Shown in pieces: positions 31,516 to 43,196 of a stretch of 64,000 bases of DNA (the stretch's first letter is position 1; the number at the start of each line of letters is the position of its first letter). Position numbers and translations under genes: made by a program. The notes beneath the pieces were generated by a model. It saw only the letters and a program-made list of their open reading frames with translations, did not search any database and had not been told where the DNA came from. This DNA is from Scilla litardierei. Taxonomy: Eukaryota; Streptophyta; Magnoliopsida; Asparagales; Asparagaceae. Where the stretch lies: the NCBI GenBank assembly GCA_030789695.1, contig CM061140.1, positions 78,988,422 to 79,052,421 of the forward strand. Direction: 5' to 3'.

Positions 31516-33094
31516 TGACGTGCACCCCGGCTTGCTATCCGCAAATGGCCGGGGGACCCGCGAGGGGTTTAGAATTTGTAACCGCAAGCGCACGGTGTTG
31601 TAGTGTGGCTTGGGGGTCGAACACAGGGAGGTGAGGTTGTGCTTGAGTCAAGTAGGACCAAAATCACCCCGGGGGCGAGCTAGCCCGAATCGGTGGATGG
31701 TTGTCACGGAAAGGAATAAAGGGTATGAACAATAAAGAAATAAACCCGGGACTTTGGTTTCCACTCCGACGAGTGGCTCTCGCTGATACGGCCTACGGGT
31801 ATGGATAGCGATCGGAATTAGGGTCTAATGGTGAGACGTTGCCTCTGAAAGTGGTACCGGCATCCCATGGGCCCGATATTCCGGTCGGTGCCCAGGATGA
31901 TACACCGGACTTCCCGGATTCGATCAGTGGGCACTCCTGTGTCCATTAACACTGATCAATCCCGGGAGCACTAAGCCCGCAACGATAACTCCCAACGTCT
32001 CATCCTGCCGCTCCCGCATGCTAGGATTCGACGTCTACGCTATGGGTGTGAGCTATGGCTAGGGAGTCAACCGCCAAGTTTATTCCCCCTTGGCCCAACG
32101 GTCAAAGGCGGTCTTTTTCCCGCCGATGACAATGAAACACCCCGCGTAACCGTTAGATTCCTAATCCCTATCGATTTCCTAACCCTATGGACGCATCGGG
32201 AAGAGCCCCCGAAGGAGTTTCCACCAAAATCCCAGAGTTGGGAACTACTCACAAAAATCCATTAAAAAGCAATCTAAATAAAAATTAACCGTTGGAATCA
32301 TAATCAGACAATTGGAATGCGGAAGTAATAGAGTAGATAAGACAATACTAAAATTTGAGAAAGATATGAAAACTTACAAAAGAGTAACAATTACAGCCGT
32401 CACAATAGGAGAAAACAGTAAAAAACTAGCAGCTCCCCGTTTCTGGAACCCTAGGGGTTCTATTTATAGACTCTCGCATCACCCGATCGGTTGACAAGTC
32501 AACCGATCGGTTGATCCGTTACAAAATAATAACAGAAAACGACGAGCTTTCACCCGGTCATATGAACCGGTCGGGTGAGTTCTTTAGTGACCGGTTGGAT
32601 CTTAGCGCCGTCGGGTGAAACGATCGGTTTGGTGCCCGTGTCTTCAGCTCCTCATCTTCAGCTACAGATGAACCGATCGGGTGAGAGTCACCCGATCGGT
32701 TGGCATTTTGCTCGAAAAGACAGAGAACAGGCCCCCGCTGAACCGGTCTGAGAACCGGTCGGGTGACTTCCATGTGAGCTCCGGCTGAGACCGGGTGGTG
32801 CACGCGTGCATCACCCGATCGGTTGGAGATGACCAACCGACTGGGTGAGGGGCTGAAAGATGTATTCTTTGGCGTATGACCCCCTGGATCATGCGTGACT
32901 CCTTCCGTTGCTCCGGGGACTTGAGATATCGTCGTTAAACGTCCCCTACACGGTCAATCCCCTGCAAACATGGACAAACAAATAAAAGTGAAAGAAAACG
33001 AGAAAATACAAGAAAACGAATAAAAGACGGCGAAAAAACACGGAGAAACACAAAAGAAAACGTGCGTGAATATATGAAATATAAACGCACGTCA
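31516..33094 (-). repeat. 5' LTR of Athila-1
   Basis: The promoter LTR is 1579 bp. TATAAATA on the minus strand is at 32468-32461, and the motif array 32480-32848 lies directly upstream. Its outer end CACGTCA abuts the duplicated AAAAG and then Copia-1 gag. Confidence 0.94.
32480..32848 (-). promoter_or_regulatory. U3 array of CCGATCGG palindromes (Athila-1 right LTR)
   Basis: This is the same array as 6745-7113, in the promoter LTR, 12 bp from the TATA box. One site differs (ACTGGGTGA against ACCGGGTGA at the distal end). All other CCGATCGG cores are kept. Confidence 0.7.
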
Positions 33095-33099
33095 AAAAG

Positions 33100-34109
33100 G
33101 TAGTTGAGAAAGTTTTGAGAAGCTTGACGCCAAAATTTGATTTGTAGCAGCAGCAATTGAGGATTCAAAAGACCTCTCTGTTTATACAACTAGTGGGTTA
33201 CTTAGCTCACTTTTTCCTCACGAGGATAGACTCAACCAAGGCAAGGATGATGAAAGAATAAACCAAGACTTTCACTCAAAAGTGACAATAAGTTCATTAG
33301 TTAGCAATGACAGACACTTTGGTGGTCATGCAAGATATCATGACTCAAATAACTTCAGAGGAGGTAGAGGAAGAAGTAATTGGAGAGGTGGAAGACCTGG
33401 TAGATAGAAATTGTATCAGCCTAAATTAGAAGTTCAGAACAGATATAAGCCCAAAGAACCTATGATGAAAGGGTGCTCTCATTGTAGAAAAACTGGTCAC
33501 AAAGCTGAAAACTGTTGGTATAAAAACAATACAGCTCCAAAGTGCTGGAAATGTCAAAAGTATGGACATTATAAGAAGGATTGCAGAGAAAACAGAGAAA
33601 AGGAGAAAGCTAGTAGAGAAAACAAGGGAAATGAGCACGTCAACTATGTGGAAGAAGAAGCTCGCAAAGTTGATAACTTGTTCATAGCAAAATTTGACGA
33701 TATTCTAGTCAACAACTCCCTCACTTGGTATCTTGATAGTGGTTGCAGTAATCACATGACAAGTAAGCAAGATTTATTCATCAAATTTGAACCTATTAAT
33801 GTTAGAGATGTAACACTTAGGAATGATAAGGAAGCTGGTGTAGAAGGAATTGGTGATATTGGTGTGCTTACTAATGAAGGGAGGAAATCAATTAAAGATG
33901 GGTTGTACGTGCCTAATCTAAAACATAATTTGATAAGTGTTGGTCAATTAGTGAAGAATGGCTTTTGTGTTATGTTTGATGAAGATCAATGCAGTATATA
34001 TGATAAGAAGAAGAGAAAAATTGTTTGTGTGAGTAAAATGACAAATAACAAGATGTTTCCTGTTATGTTTGCTGCTCCTAACAATACCAATTTTAAGCAC
34101 CATAATTGA
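33100..34109 (+). pseudogene. Copia-1 gag C-terminus, zinc knuckles and protease
   Basis: Gag text resumes right after Athila-1 (KVLRSLTPKFDFVAAAIEDS). A Gly/Arg-rich stretch with an in-frame TAG near 33405 follows, then a clean frame from 33411. This has two CCHC knuckles (C-SH-C-RKTG-H-KAEN-C and C-WK-C-QKYG-H-YKKD-C) and the copia protease motif WYLDSGCSNHMTSKQDLF. The frame is lost near 34109 before the pre-integrase domain. Confidence 0.9.
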
Positions 34110-35190
34110 AGATGACTTAGAACTTTGGCATAAAAGATTTAGCCATGTCAATATGGCTGGCTTAGTTGAATTATCTAAAAAGAAGTTAGTGTATGGTTTG
34201 TCATCACTAAAGTAAGTTCAATGGGAGCATGAATGTAAAGCTTGTATTTTAGGCAAGCAACAGAAGAAAAAAGCCCATTCAAATTAGAGAGCTTCAAGAC
34301 CATTGGAATTGGTTCATACAGACCTATGTGGTCCAATGTCTGTTAATTCCCTAGGTGGATCAAAATACTTCATGATAGTAGTGGATGATTTCAGTAGATA
34401 CTGTTGGATTTATTTCCTTGCAGGAAAGTCTCAAGCCTTGAGTTTCTTCAAGAAGTTTAAATATGAAGCTGAAGGGAAGTTGGCATGCAAAATTGGCACT
34501 CTTAGATGAGATAGAGGTGGAGAATTTTGCAACAGAGAGGCTAATGCTTTTTGTGAAGAAAATTTCATAAGGAGACAATTGACAGCCAATTACACACCTC
34601 ATCAAAAGGTGTTGCTGAAAGGAAGAATAGAGTGATTATGGAGTTAGCAAGGAGTGCTATGAAGTATAAAAATATGCCTCTTAAGTCTTGGGCAGAAGCA
34701 TGTGCAACAGCTATATTTGTCATTAACAGAAGTCACACTTCAGCTTTGAAGAATAAGACTCCTTATGAAGCACTTAATGGAGACAAGCCCAAAGTTTCTA
34801 ACATGAAGGTGTTTGGTTGCAAAGCATACGTGTTAAATCCTGCCAATGCAAGAAGAAAGCTTGATAATAAAAGTTGGAAGGCTATAGAATTGAATACAAA
34901 GCCTATAAAATTTATGATCCAAATACAAGAAGTGTGATTACTAGCAAAGGTGTGGAGTTCATTGAAACTGAAGCATATGAATGGAATGGAAAGGAACCAA
35001 CTGTGGTAGACTACAAAATGTTGGAAGTGGATGCATTGCCTGAAGCAGATCAGCCAGATACAAATCATAGCTCTAGTACCACAATTCACAGTTCATATGC
35101 AACAAATCACATCCAAATGCTACACCTAGTAGTTCACATGCTAGTAGTTCCAGCAGCAGTTCCTCAAATTCTCCAAGTGAAAATCAGAAT
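34110..35190 (+). pseudogene. Copia-1 integrase
   Basis: The pre-integrase HxxxH...CxxC region is spread over two frames with a stop (LWHKRFSHVN, then CKACILGKQQ). The core follows: LELVHTDLCGPMSVNSLGGS, a stop at about 34507, DRGGEFCNREANAF, a frameshift at about 34600, VAERKNRVIMELARSAMKYK, and the C-terminal KTPYEALNGDKPKVSNMKVF. The catalytic D,D,E residues can be located but cannot be joined in one frame. Confidence 0.87.
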
Positions 35191-36459
35191 GTGAGGACAA
35201 AATTATTGGGAGATATCTATAAAGAGACTCATGAATTATTTATTTGTTTTACTGCAGAACTTGCAGATTTTACTGAAGCTTGTGCTGAAGATGAATGGAG
35301 GACAGCCATGCAAGAGGAGATTAATGCCATTGAGAAGAACAAAACATGGAGCTTGTGTGAGCTACCACAAGGAAAGAAGGCAATGGATGTTAAGTGGTTG
35401 TATAAGACTAAATACAATACTGATGGCTCCATAAATAAGCTAAAATCAAGTCTTGTGGCTAGATGATTCACTCAAGTCTATGGAAAAGATTATGAAGATA
35501 CTTTTGCCACAGTTGCCAGATATGAAACTATAAGAACCATACTTGCAGTTTCAGCCTCCAAAGGATGGGAAGTTAGACAACTAGATGTGAAATCAGCTTT
35601 TCTAAATGGTGCATTACAAGAAGAAATTTATGTGAAACAGCCTCCAGGATTTGTTAAAGAAAATCAGAGCTCAAAAGTTTATAAACTTCACAATGTCCCG
35701 TATGGATTGAAGCAAGCACCTAGAACATGGTACCAAAGAATTCACGAATTCCTGATCAAACAAAGCTATACATGGAGTGATTCTGAAGCTACAATCTATG
35801 TCAAGTCAGAAAATGGTAATTTTCTAACTTTATGTCTCTATGAAGATGCCATTATTTATACTAGCAATGAAGAGTATTGGCTTGACAAATTTAAAAGACA
35901 AATGAAGTATGAATTTGAAATGAGTGATTTGGGAAAGCTGCATTACTTCTTGGGACTATAAATCAAACAAACAGAGCATGGAAGACATGTGTCTTAGCAG
36001 AAGTATGCTCAATCTATGCTGAATAGACTTAAAATGGCAAATGGAAAATTTGTGGAAACCCCCTTTCAAAGCCAAAGAAAAGCTTGTAGTAGATGAGTCT
36101 ATTGCTGGAGTAAATGAGAAGCCAAAAGAGTGCTGAAATATATAGGAAGAACCAAAGAACTTGGTCTGTTTTATGGCATAGATGAAGCTTGCAAGCTGAT
36201 AGCATATTCAGACAGTGATTAAGGAAGCAGTGAAGAGGATAGAAGGAGTTTGACAAGGTACACATTATTACTAGGAAAATCATGTATCACAATGGGGCAC
36301 CAAAAGACAGAATTCAGTTGCTCTCTCCACAACAGAAGTTGAGTATATGGCCTTGTCCTATACATTATACCAAGTAATATAGATGACGAGAATTCTGGAA
36401 GATCTGAAGCAAGAGCAAGGTGAAGGTACTGTTATTTTTTGTAATAACAAGTCTACAAT
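35191..36459 (+). pseudogene. Copia-1 reverse transcriptase and RNase H
   Basis: Copia RT is recognisable (EDEWRTAMQEEINAIEKNKT, QLDVKSAFLNGALQEEIYVK, PYGLKQAPRTWYQRI). A TGA interrupts it at about 35464. The active-site box reads YEDA where YVDD is expected, so both a hydrophobic residue and one catalytic Asp are changed. RNase H text (YIGRTKELGLFYGIDEACKL) is broken by several stops and ends at 36459, where Athila-3 is inserted. Confidence 0.88.
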
Positions 36460-38066
36460 TGACGTGCGTTTATATTTTATATATTCACACACGTCTTCTT
36501 TGTGATTTTCCGTTGTTTTCCGGTGTTTCGTATCCATTCTCTTGTGATTTTTAGTTTTCTTTCACTTTCTTTGTGTTTTTGTGCCGTTGGAGGAGATTGC
36601 CAGCTTTGGGAACATATATAGCAGATATCATGAGTCCCCGGAGCAACGAGAGGTGCCACGCGTGATCCCGACGGCCAAACGTCGAAGAATGCCATATATC
36701 AACCATCAACCGATCGGTTGGACAGACCCAACCAATCGGTTCGTACACGCGTATCTGACCCAGACAGAAGCAGCAATGAAGAAGAGCCCACCCGATCGGT
36801 TCAATGATCGGGTGGAGCCGCAGTCCTCTCTGTTTTTGGAGCTGCTTCCCAACCGGTCAGTCGACCTGATCGGTTCAGTGATCAGGTGAAGCCGCAGTGC
36901 TCTTTGTCTTTTGGAGCTGAATTCCAACCGATCGGGAGACATCTCACCCGATCGGTTCATCTGTAGCTGAATTCTCCCAGCTCACGACCCGACGACATCA
37001 ACCGATCGGTTCAGCGACCGGTTGATGTATCTCCAAAGCTGAAGATGAAGTCGACGTCTGTCTCACCCGATCGGTTGATGCTTCAACCGATCGGGTGGAT
37101 GCTTATCTATAAATACAACCCTAGGTTTTTCCCAGAATGCATCCCCATTTATTTTTCTGTCTTTTTAGGATTTTTGACGGCTCCGAAGTTATTCTGTCTT
37201 GTAAGATTTCTAATTATTTTGAAACTTTGATATTACATTAATACTATTGTTAGCTCCGTATTTCTATTGCTTGATTTTGATTCTAATGGCTAAATTTTGT
37301 TGTGTTGATATTTTTGCTATGAATCGTGAGTAGTTCCCCAATCTAGGGCATTGGTGGAAGCCCCTTCGTGGGTTCTCCCTAGAACGACCATATGATTAGG
37401 ATTTCGATAGGATTTAGGAATTTAGATGGTTACACAGAGTGTTTCATTGTCATTGGTGGGAGAAAGACCGCCTCTGACAGTCGGGCCAAGGGGAAATAAA
37501 ACTGGCGTTTAATCCCCTAGCCACAGCTCACACCCCTAGCGTAGACATTGAATCCTAGCGCATGGGAACGACATGATGAAATGTTGGGAGTAATCATTGT
37601 GAGCTTAGTGCTCCCAGAGTCGATCGATGTTAATGGACATGGAAATGCCCACCACCCGAACCCGGGTAGACCTAGCGTATCATCCTGGGCATCAACTGGA
37701 ATATCGGGCCCATGGGACGCTAGGTATCACTCGTAGAGGCAACGTCTCACCATTAACCCCTAGAATCCGATCGTATTCCTATCCGTCGGTCGTAATAGAG
37801 AGGGCACATGATAGGGTGGAAACCAAAGTCCTAGGTTCCCTTTTATATCTTACATCCTTTGTATTTATATTTCGTGACAGCCAACCGATTGATCGGGCTA
37901 GCTCACCCACCGGGTGATCCGGTTCCTCCTTGATAATAAGCAGAACACATGCCTCCCTGTGTTCGACTCCCAAGCCACACTATAACACCGTGCGCTTGCG
38001 GTTACAAATATTTAAATCTGGTATCCTCGATCCCACTGCATATATTGCTAAATCTAGGGGACGTTA
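36460..38066 (+). repeat. 5' LTR of Athila-3
   Basis: It starts TGACGTGCGTTTATATTTTA like the minus-strand Athila-1 LTR and ends GACGTTA (a mutated CA end). TATAAATA is at 37108-37115. It is more diverged from the Athila-1 and Athila-2 LTRs than these are within their pairs. The mate lies outside the window. Confidence 0.88.
36704..37099 (+). promoter_or_regulatory. U3 array of CCGATCGG palindromes (Athila-3 LTR)
   Basis: The array contains inverted pairs of CAACCGATCGGTTG and CACCCGATCGGTT type, with TGATCGGGTGGA and ACCGGTCAGT variants, and ends 9 bp before the TATA box. Site order differs from Athila-1, yet position and motif are kept, which argues for selection on the array and not on the flanks. 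Confidence 0.7.
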
Positions 38067-38073
38067 AGATTTA

Positions 38074-38091
38074 TGGCGCCGTTGCCGGGGA
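38074..38091 (+). other. Athila-3 primer binding site
   Basis: TGGCGCCGTTGCCGGGGA lies 7 bp after the LTR and is identical to the other two Athila copies. Confidence 0.92.
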
Positions 38092-38640
38092 GGCAAGTGC
38101 TTGTTTCTTTTAGGACCCTGTGAACCTCAGAGACTAGTTCACATCCTTGCCACACGATAATTTTCACATTCTACTAACTTTTTGATTTTATTTGGACATA
38201 TTGTACATATTCGCTGTATAGAGTTGGTAGACTGTGTCGCCATACCCCCATCACTACTTCTTATATCTCTATTCATACAACCCGCGCTATTAATGTGCTC
38301 TCTATCCGTGCAGTTCTCTCTCTCCTTTTCTTGCAGGTTTTCTGCTCTACAACAAGAATGTCGTGTGCCGTTTCAGGCGATATCTGGGCACATGCACACC
38401 ACGTCAGCTGTTTGGCCCAGAGTCTGACAGAATCTCTAAGCGCCTCGAGCATCATATCCTTTCTGTCAGCTGCTGTAGAAAATTAGAAGAGGAATCATGA
38501 TGTTCATCAGCATCCTGACACGCCAATTTTTTTTCCTCATGATGAATCGATGTTTATTGACATGCCAGTACCGAATTCAGTGGGGGAGAGTTATGCACCA
38601 ATGGGGATGTTTGTCTGGAGGATCATCATGTAGATTTTAT
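38092..38640 (+). other. Athila-3 leader and gag deletion scar
   Basis: This is about 550 bp with only short frames and no gag or protease similarity. Text near 38540-38640 begins to resemble the pre-RT linker in shifting frames. The large gag-protease block expected here is absent. Confidence 0.6.
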
Positions 38641-40337
38641 CGAGTGCAGTGAAAAGGAATCTATCTTGTCCTTGCGAACCTCTGCAAAGCACCCTGGATC
38701 TTGGGACCCTGAGGAAGCTGAAAGTTATAATGGAGAAATATCCAATATTGAGACATGTTTTTGCATTGAAGCCTTCCTCCCGGATGATTATCATGCACTT
38801 GAGAGGGACCCAGAACCTTCCTCCGTGATTCCCTCACTACCTCGCAAGGCTTCGCCGTGCGAAACCACGGCTAAAAGTAAAGCTCCGGATGCTAACATCC
38901 CGGAACTCCAGGAAGAGGTGCTTTCGTTGGAAGATGCATAGCTTGAGAAATATGCATCGGGGCCGCACGACGTCAAGATGAAGGAGTTACCCCCGGGATT
39001 GAAGTATGAATATTTGGGGGAAGATTCGACGCAGCCAGTAATAGTGAACTCCTCGCTACCCGAAGACCAAATGACCAAACTACTTGATGTTCTAAAAACA
39101 TTTAAGAATGTCTTCGGGTATGCAATTGAAGACATGAAGGGAGTGAGCTTAGGGCTATGCTCGCACAGGATATTTCTTGAAGATGAGCAAGCCTGTTCCA
39201 TCGAGCCACAACGAAGATTGAATCCCATTATGATGGAAGTGGTCAAGAAGGAGATAGTTAGACTTCTCCAAGCCGGGATCATATACCATATTTCCGACAG
39301 CCGTTGGGTTAGCCCGGTACATGTTGTGCCCAAGAAGGGAGGAATGACGGTCATTCGTAATGAGAAAAACGAGCTTATACCCACGAGGACCGTCACCAGA
39401 TATCGGATGTGCATCGATTACTGGAAATTGAACAAGGCCACAAGGAAAGATCACTATCCTCTCCCTTTTATTGATCAGATGCTCGAAAGACTGGCCAAGC
39501 ACAATTACTTCCGCTTCATGGATGGATACTCTGGCTTTCTGCAAATTCCCATCCACAATGATGACCAGGAAAAGACAACTTTTACTTGTCCATTTGGGAC
39601 GTATGCTTACAGGAGGATGCCGCTTGGGCTTTGCAACGCCCCGGCTACATTTCAAAGGTTGATGTCCACGATTTTCTCCGATTACTCCCAGGATATAATG
39701 GAGGTCTTCATGTATGATTTTTCCGTCTATGGAACAGAGTTCGACTCGTGTCTCTGCAACCTGATTAAGGTCCTGAAGAGGTGTCAAGATAAAGGGCAAG
39801 TTCTAAATTGGGAGAAGCGCCACTTTATGGTCCAAGAGGGGGTCGTATTGGGACACATTATTTCATCAAGAGGGATTGAGGTAGACAAGGCAAAGGTGGA
39901 TGTGATCGAAAAGCTTCTGCTCCAACTTAACCTTCGGGGAGTCCATGGTTTCTTAGGGCATGCGGGATTCTATCGCCAGTTCATAAAGGACTTCTCCAAA
40001 ATCTCTAGGCCCTTGACTCAACTACTCGTGAAGGATACGCCTTTCGTCTTTGATAACGAGTGTATGGAAGCATTTCGCCTTTTGAAGCAAGCCCTTATTT
40101 CGGCACCTGTGATTCAACCGCCCGACTGGAGTCTACCTTTTGAGTTAATGTGCGATGCTAGCGACTATGCAGTTGGGGCCGTCTTGGGGCAAAAGAAGGA
40201 CAAAAATCTGCACGTCATATACTATACGAGCTAGACCCTCGACGAAGCCCAAAGGAATTATACGACGAAGGAGAAAGAATTGCTAGCAGTCATCCATGCC
40301 ATGGACAAGTTCCGGTCATATCTTGTGGGTGCCTAGG
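38641..40337 (+). pseudogene. Athila-3 reverse transcriptase and RNase H start
   Basis: The pre-RT linker (38641-38940) ends at a TAG. Then 38978-40234 is open and contains the Athila RT (PVHVVPKKGGMTVIRNEKNE, YRMCIDYWKLNKATRKDHYP, FMDGYSGFLQIPIHNDDQEK, RRMPLGLCNAPATFQRLMST). The active-site box reads FMYDFSVYG where this lineage has FMDDFSVYG, so one catalytic Asp has become Tyr (GAT to TAT). RNase H begins (FELMCDASDYAVGAVLGQKK), and after a TAG it continues with YTTKEKELLAVIHAMDKFRS until Tekay-2 interrupts it at 40338. Confidence 0.9.
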
Positions 40338-41529
40338 TGTAATGGCCTGTTTTCTCGTCGCATTTCGATTATTGTATGCCTATATTTTGCTTTGTCGATT
40401 CAATCATTTTCATCCGAGTAGATATTCGTCCGCACGACGTCGACATCGTTTTCAGTTTGCCGTAGCGTAATTTTCATCTGCAAATCGTAATTATTTTTAG
40501 TCAATCGTTAAATTACTAATTACTACTAACTAATTAAATCACTAATTACTTTTAAGTGAATGGTTGATTACTAATTATATTGTTACTTTTAACTATTACA
40601 TTTCCTAAACTATCTTACTATTTTACCTTTACCTTGTTACTTTTACCCTAAACCTAATTGAATTCCCACCAAGATGTTGATGAGATCCAACATCTCACAT
40701 CAAACCCTTTAACTTCATAATCTTCCTTCCTCACAACCACCCCCTTAAACCTGTCTCCTCCTCTCTTTCTTAAAACGATCAACAGAAACCGACGGGGAGA
40801 ACCAACAACATCATCCCAAAGCAACCAACAGCATCATCCCCTCTACCTTCAGCCACCGTCTCCTCCACCATACAACCAAACAACCCAATATCTCCACCAC
40901 CTCCTCCACACAACCAATCAGCCATCCAACTCCTTACAACCCAAAACCAAACCAGTAATCATAAACCAATCAATAAAATCGAACCCTAAATCAAACAATC
41001 TGCTGTGCGCGCCACCCCAATCCCCGATCTGAGCACCTCCATTTACGCGCAGTCACCGTCGCCGACTCCTGAGAGCCGCCCGAGCTCCGAAGCCGCCAGA
41101 TCCCGCCACCATCCGATCCGCCGTGATCCGCCTCTCGAAGCTCGATCACCGTCATCGGAAGCAGCCGTCACCACCGCCTCGTGCCTCGGACCCATCACCA
41201 GAGCCTGGCCACCGTAACCGCCGCCCAGCTCCCTCAAAGTTGCCGTCGTTCTCGGATCCGCCACCGCCGTTCTCGGATCCGCGATCCGCCGTCGGAAGTC
41301 GAAGCATCCGCCGTGGAAATCACGCCGCCCCGCCGATCTGCACCGTCGTCGCCGCCCTCGGGAACCCGACGCCACGCGCCGTCGATTGTCGTCGCCGCCC
41401 GCCCCATTTCGCCCCTTCGCCCTTCGCGATTAAAAAAAAGAAAGAAAGAAAACAGATGAGGACGAAGAGCAGAGGAGAGAATAAGAGAGAGGGGGAGGGG
41501 ATTAAATTTATGTAAGTGTCTTATTAAGT

Positions 41530-41573
41530 TAATAATAATAATAATAATATCATTATTATTATTATTATTATTA
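41530..41573. repeat. AAT/ATT microsatellite palindrome
   Basis: About seven AAT units are followed by about seven ATT units, able to form a long AT hairpin. The equivalent in the 3' LTR (about 62905-62945) differs in repeat number, as expected for a slippage-prone tract. Confidence 0.85.
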
Positions 41574-42188
41574 AAGTTTTCAGTTATAAGTTATTATTAT
41601 TAAGTTTTGGTTAGGTTATTATTATTAAGTGTTATAAGTTTCGTTAAAGATTATTAAGGTTAGAAATTAATACGCTTAAGATTAATTAAGTTAAGATTAT
41701 TAAGTTAAATTACTTTATAGAATATTAAGTTAAGTTAGCTACAACACTAGTTTAAGTTGTTAACAAATTTCTGTTATTGTATTAGTTTAAATAAGTAAAT
41801 GGTTAATGTTAGTAAGCTAATTTATAGTATTTTAACTGGTTAGTAACCATGGACCTGATATCACAATTCTTTGACGCAGATAAAACGTGCCTCACGTCAC
41901 CACCACCTGGACACCCACACCCACGTCAAGGCAAGTATTTTTAGTAATGAATTGCAAATCTGGTCGTTCCAACTTAGTGCTAAATCTGATGTACTTGTTA
42001 ATTTCTGGTAGCCCATTTAACTTGTTTTCATTTTTGTTACATTCTAATTTAAATGGACTTGTCATACTAATGTTGATCATTTAGAACAATTGTCACATAC
42101 TTGTAATTTAATTGAACTACTTTCACTACCTGCATGCTAACAAGATAAATAAATTAGGAAAAACGAGTATGTTACAAACACACATGTG

Positions 42189-42260
42189 ATAACCATCAAT
42201 TACAGATGGGGTATAACCATCGATTACAGATGGGGTGAAACCATCGAATAGAGATGGGGT
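42189..42260 (+). repeat. 24-bp tandem triplicate in the Tekay-2 LTR
   Basis: There are three imperfect copies of ATAACCATCGATTACAGATG plus GGGT. The 3' LTR copy lies at 63554-63625. It is probably neutral. Confidence 0.8.
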
Positions 42261-43196
42261 GAAACTTAGTCAGTGAATAAACATACACAAAGAGCCGAGT
42301 TGGCTACTCCCGTCGGTCATGTGTGACTAGTCCGGCTCGTGTTCCAGTAGGGTCACATATGACTAGTCTGGCTCATGTTCCAGTATATGGCGGTACACTT
42401 TGGGTGGGGTTAGTCCATTGCAGTAAGGTTTGTGAGTGTATCTCGAACACGATTACGGCCCCTCTGGTGGATGTAGCCATTGTGTGGAGCGTCACGGTAA
42501 ACCCCGGTGATAAGGTGTATCCAGAACAGTTAACCTACCCAGGCATGGACTTGTCACGAGCACAAACAATCAAATACTCAACATACAACTGTTTTACTTT
42601 ACTTTTAACTGCAAAATATCCATGCATGCTCATACTTTACTTTCTGCACATATTATTCATAACTATGTACTACGCTCTTTTGTTCTTTTCTAATTGTTCC
42701 GCATTTCATTACTTTAAATATCTTGCCGAGCTTATCGCTGACATGTATTTCAATGTTTTATGAAATATATGTTAGGTTTAGAGGTAGAGTACCTTGAGGA
42801 CCCTACTTTTGAGGATCCCATCTTAGAGGTGGACATCGCGGACCAGACTTATGAGGACACTGAGATCCTTCCTGCAGAAGACTAGAGCGGAACATTTATA
42901 TTTCAGTTTATTACTTGTATTGTTATTTTCAGGTGTGTTTGTTTTTAGCAGATTGTACGTCCATGCTAGGCCTTAATTACTTGTGTATTTGCTTTGGACG
43001 CTGGTATTGTAATGTAATAAATATTTGTGCTGTTTCTGAGATATTCGCGTGTAGAGACCTGCCTTCGCTAATTACGCTTATTGTGCTTAAGTCAAAGAAG
43101 AGAGAGAGAAAAAATAAGCATCTCTTCTTTGCTTTAAGCACAAGCGGACCCGCTCGCGTCCTCGCCCCCAAGTATACTGGGAAGCGGGGCGTGACA

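Larger units (their letters stand above)
5780..33094 (-). mobile_element. Athila-1, Ty3 Athila-type element lacking pol
   Basis: LTRs at 5780-7359 and 31516-33094 are near-identical by eye and begin and end TGACGTG...CACGTCA (TGACATG at the inner end of the left copy). The TSD AAAAG flanks both sides. The primer site at 31492-31509 and the polypurine tract at 7360 set the minus orientation. Internal content in element order is gag, protease, a short linker ORF, an internal motif array with TATA box, the ATHILA-type ORF and a long 3' noncoding region. RT, RNase H and integrase are absent. Two later insertions split it: Tekay-1 in gag and Athila-2 in the late ORF. Confidence 0.93.
4643..36459 (+). 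mobile_element. Copia-1, Ty1/copia element broken by nested insertions
   Basis: Visible parts are 4643-5779 (5' LTR, primer site, gag start), 33095-36459 (gag end, protease, integrase, RT, RNase H) and a remainder beyond the right edge. The domain order protease-integrase-RT-RNase H defines Ty1/copia. The insertions are Athila-1 at 5780 and Athila-3 at 36460. Many stops and frameshifts show that this is the oldest element in the stack. The likely target duplication on the left is GACAC (4638-4642), and the right copy is out of view. I do not assign a copia lineage. Confidence 0.9.
36460..40337 (+). mobile_element. Athila-3, Athila-type Ty3 element with pol but no gag (visible part)
   Basis: The 5' LTR is at 36460-38066 and the primer site at 38074. 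The element is cut by Tekay-2 at 40338, and the rest lies beyond the right edge. The left TSD is ACAAT (36455-36459). The internal region passes directly from a short leader to the pre-RT domain, RT and RNase H, with gag and protease missing. That is the opposite deletion to Athila-1. Confidence 0.9.
40338..43196 (+). repeat. 5' LTR of Tekay-2
   Basis: The 2859-bp LTR begins TGTAATGGCC and ends GCGTGACA. It is AT-rich apart from a GC-rich block (41000-41450) that is open on both strands but codes for nothing recognisable. It includes an AAT/ATT palindrome (41530-41573), a 24-bp triplicate (42189-42260) and a duplication of about 38 bp (42318-42391). No palindrome array is present. Confidence 0.92.

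Noticed and set aside
41005..41515. GC-rich ORFs in the Tekay-2 LTR (also 47213-47719)
   Set aside because: Several overlapping frames on both strands are open at once, they lie entirely in LTR sequence, and the translations are low-complexity Arg/Pro/Ser without domains.
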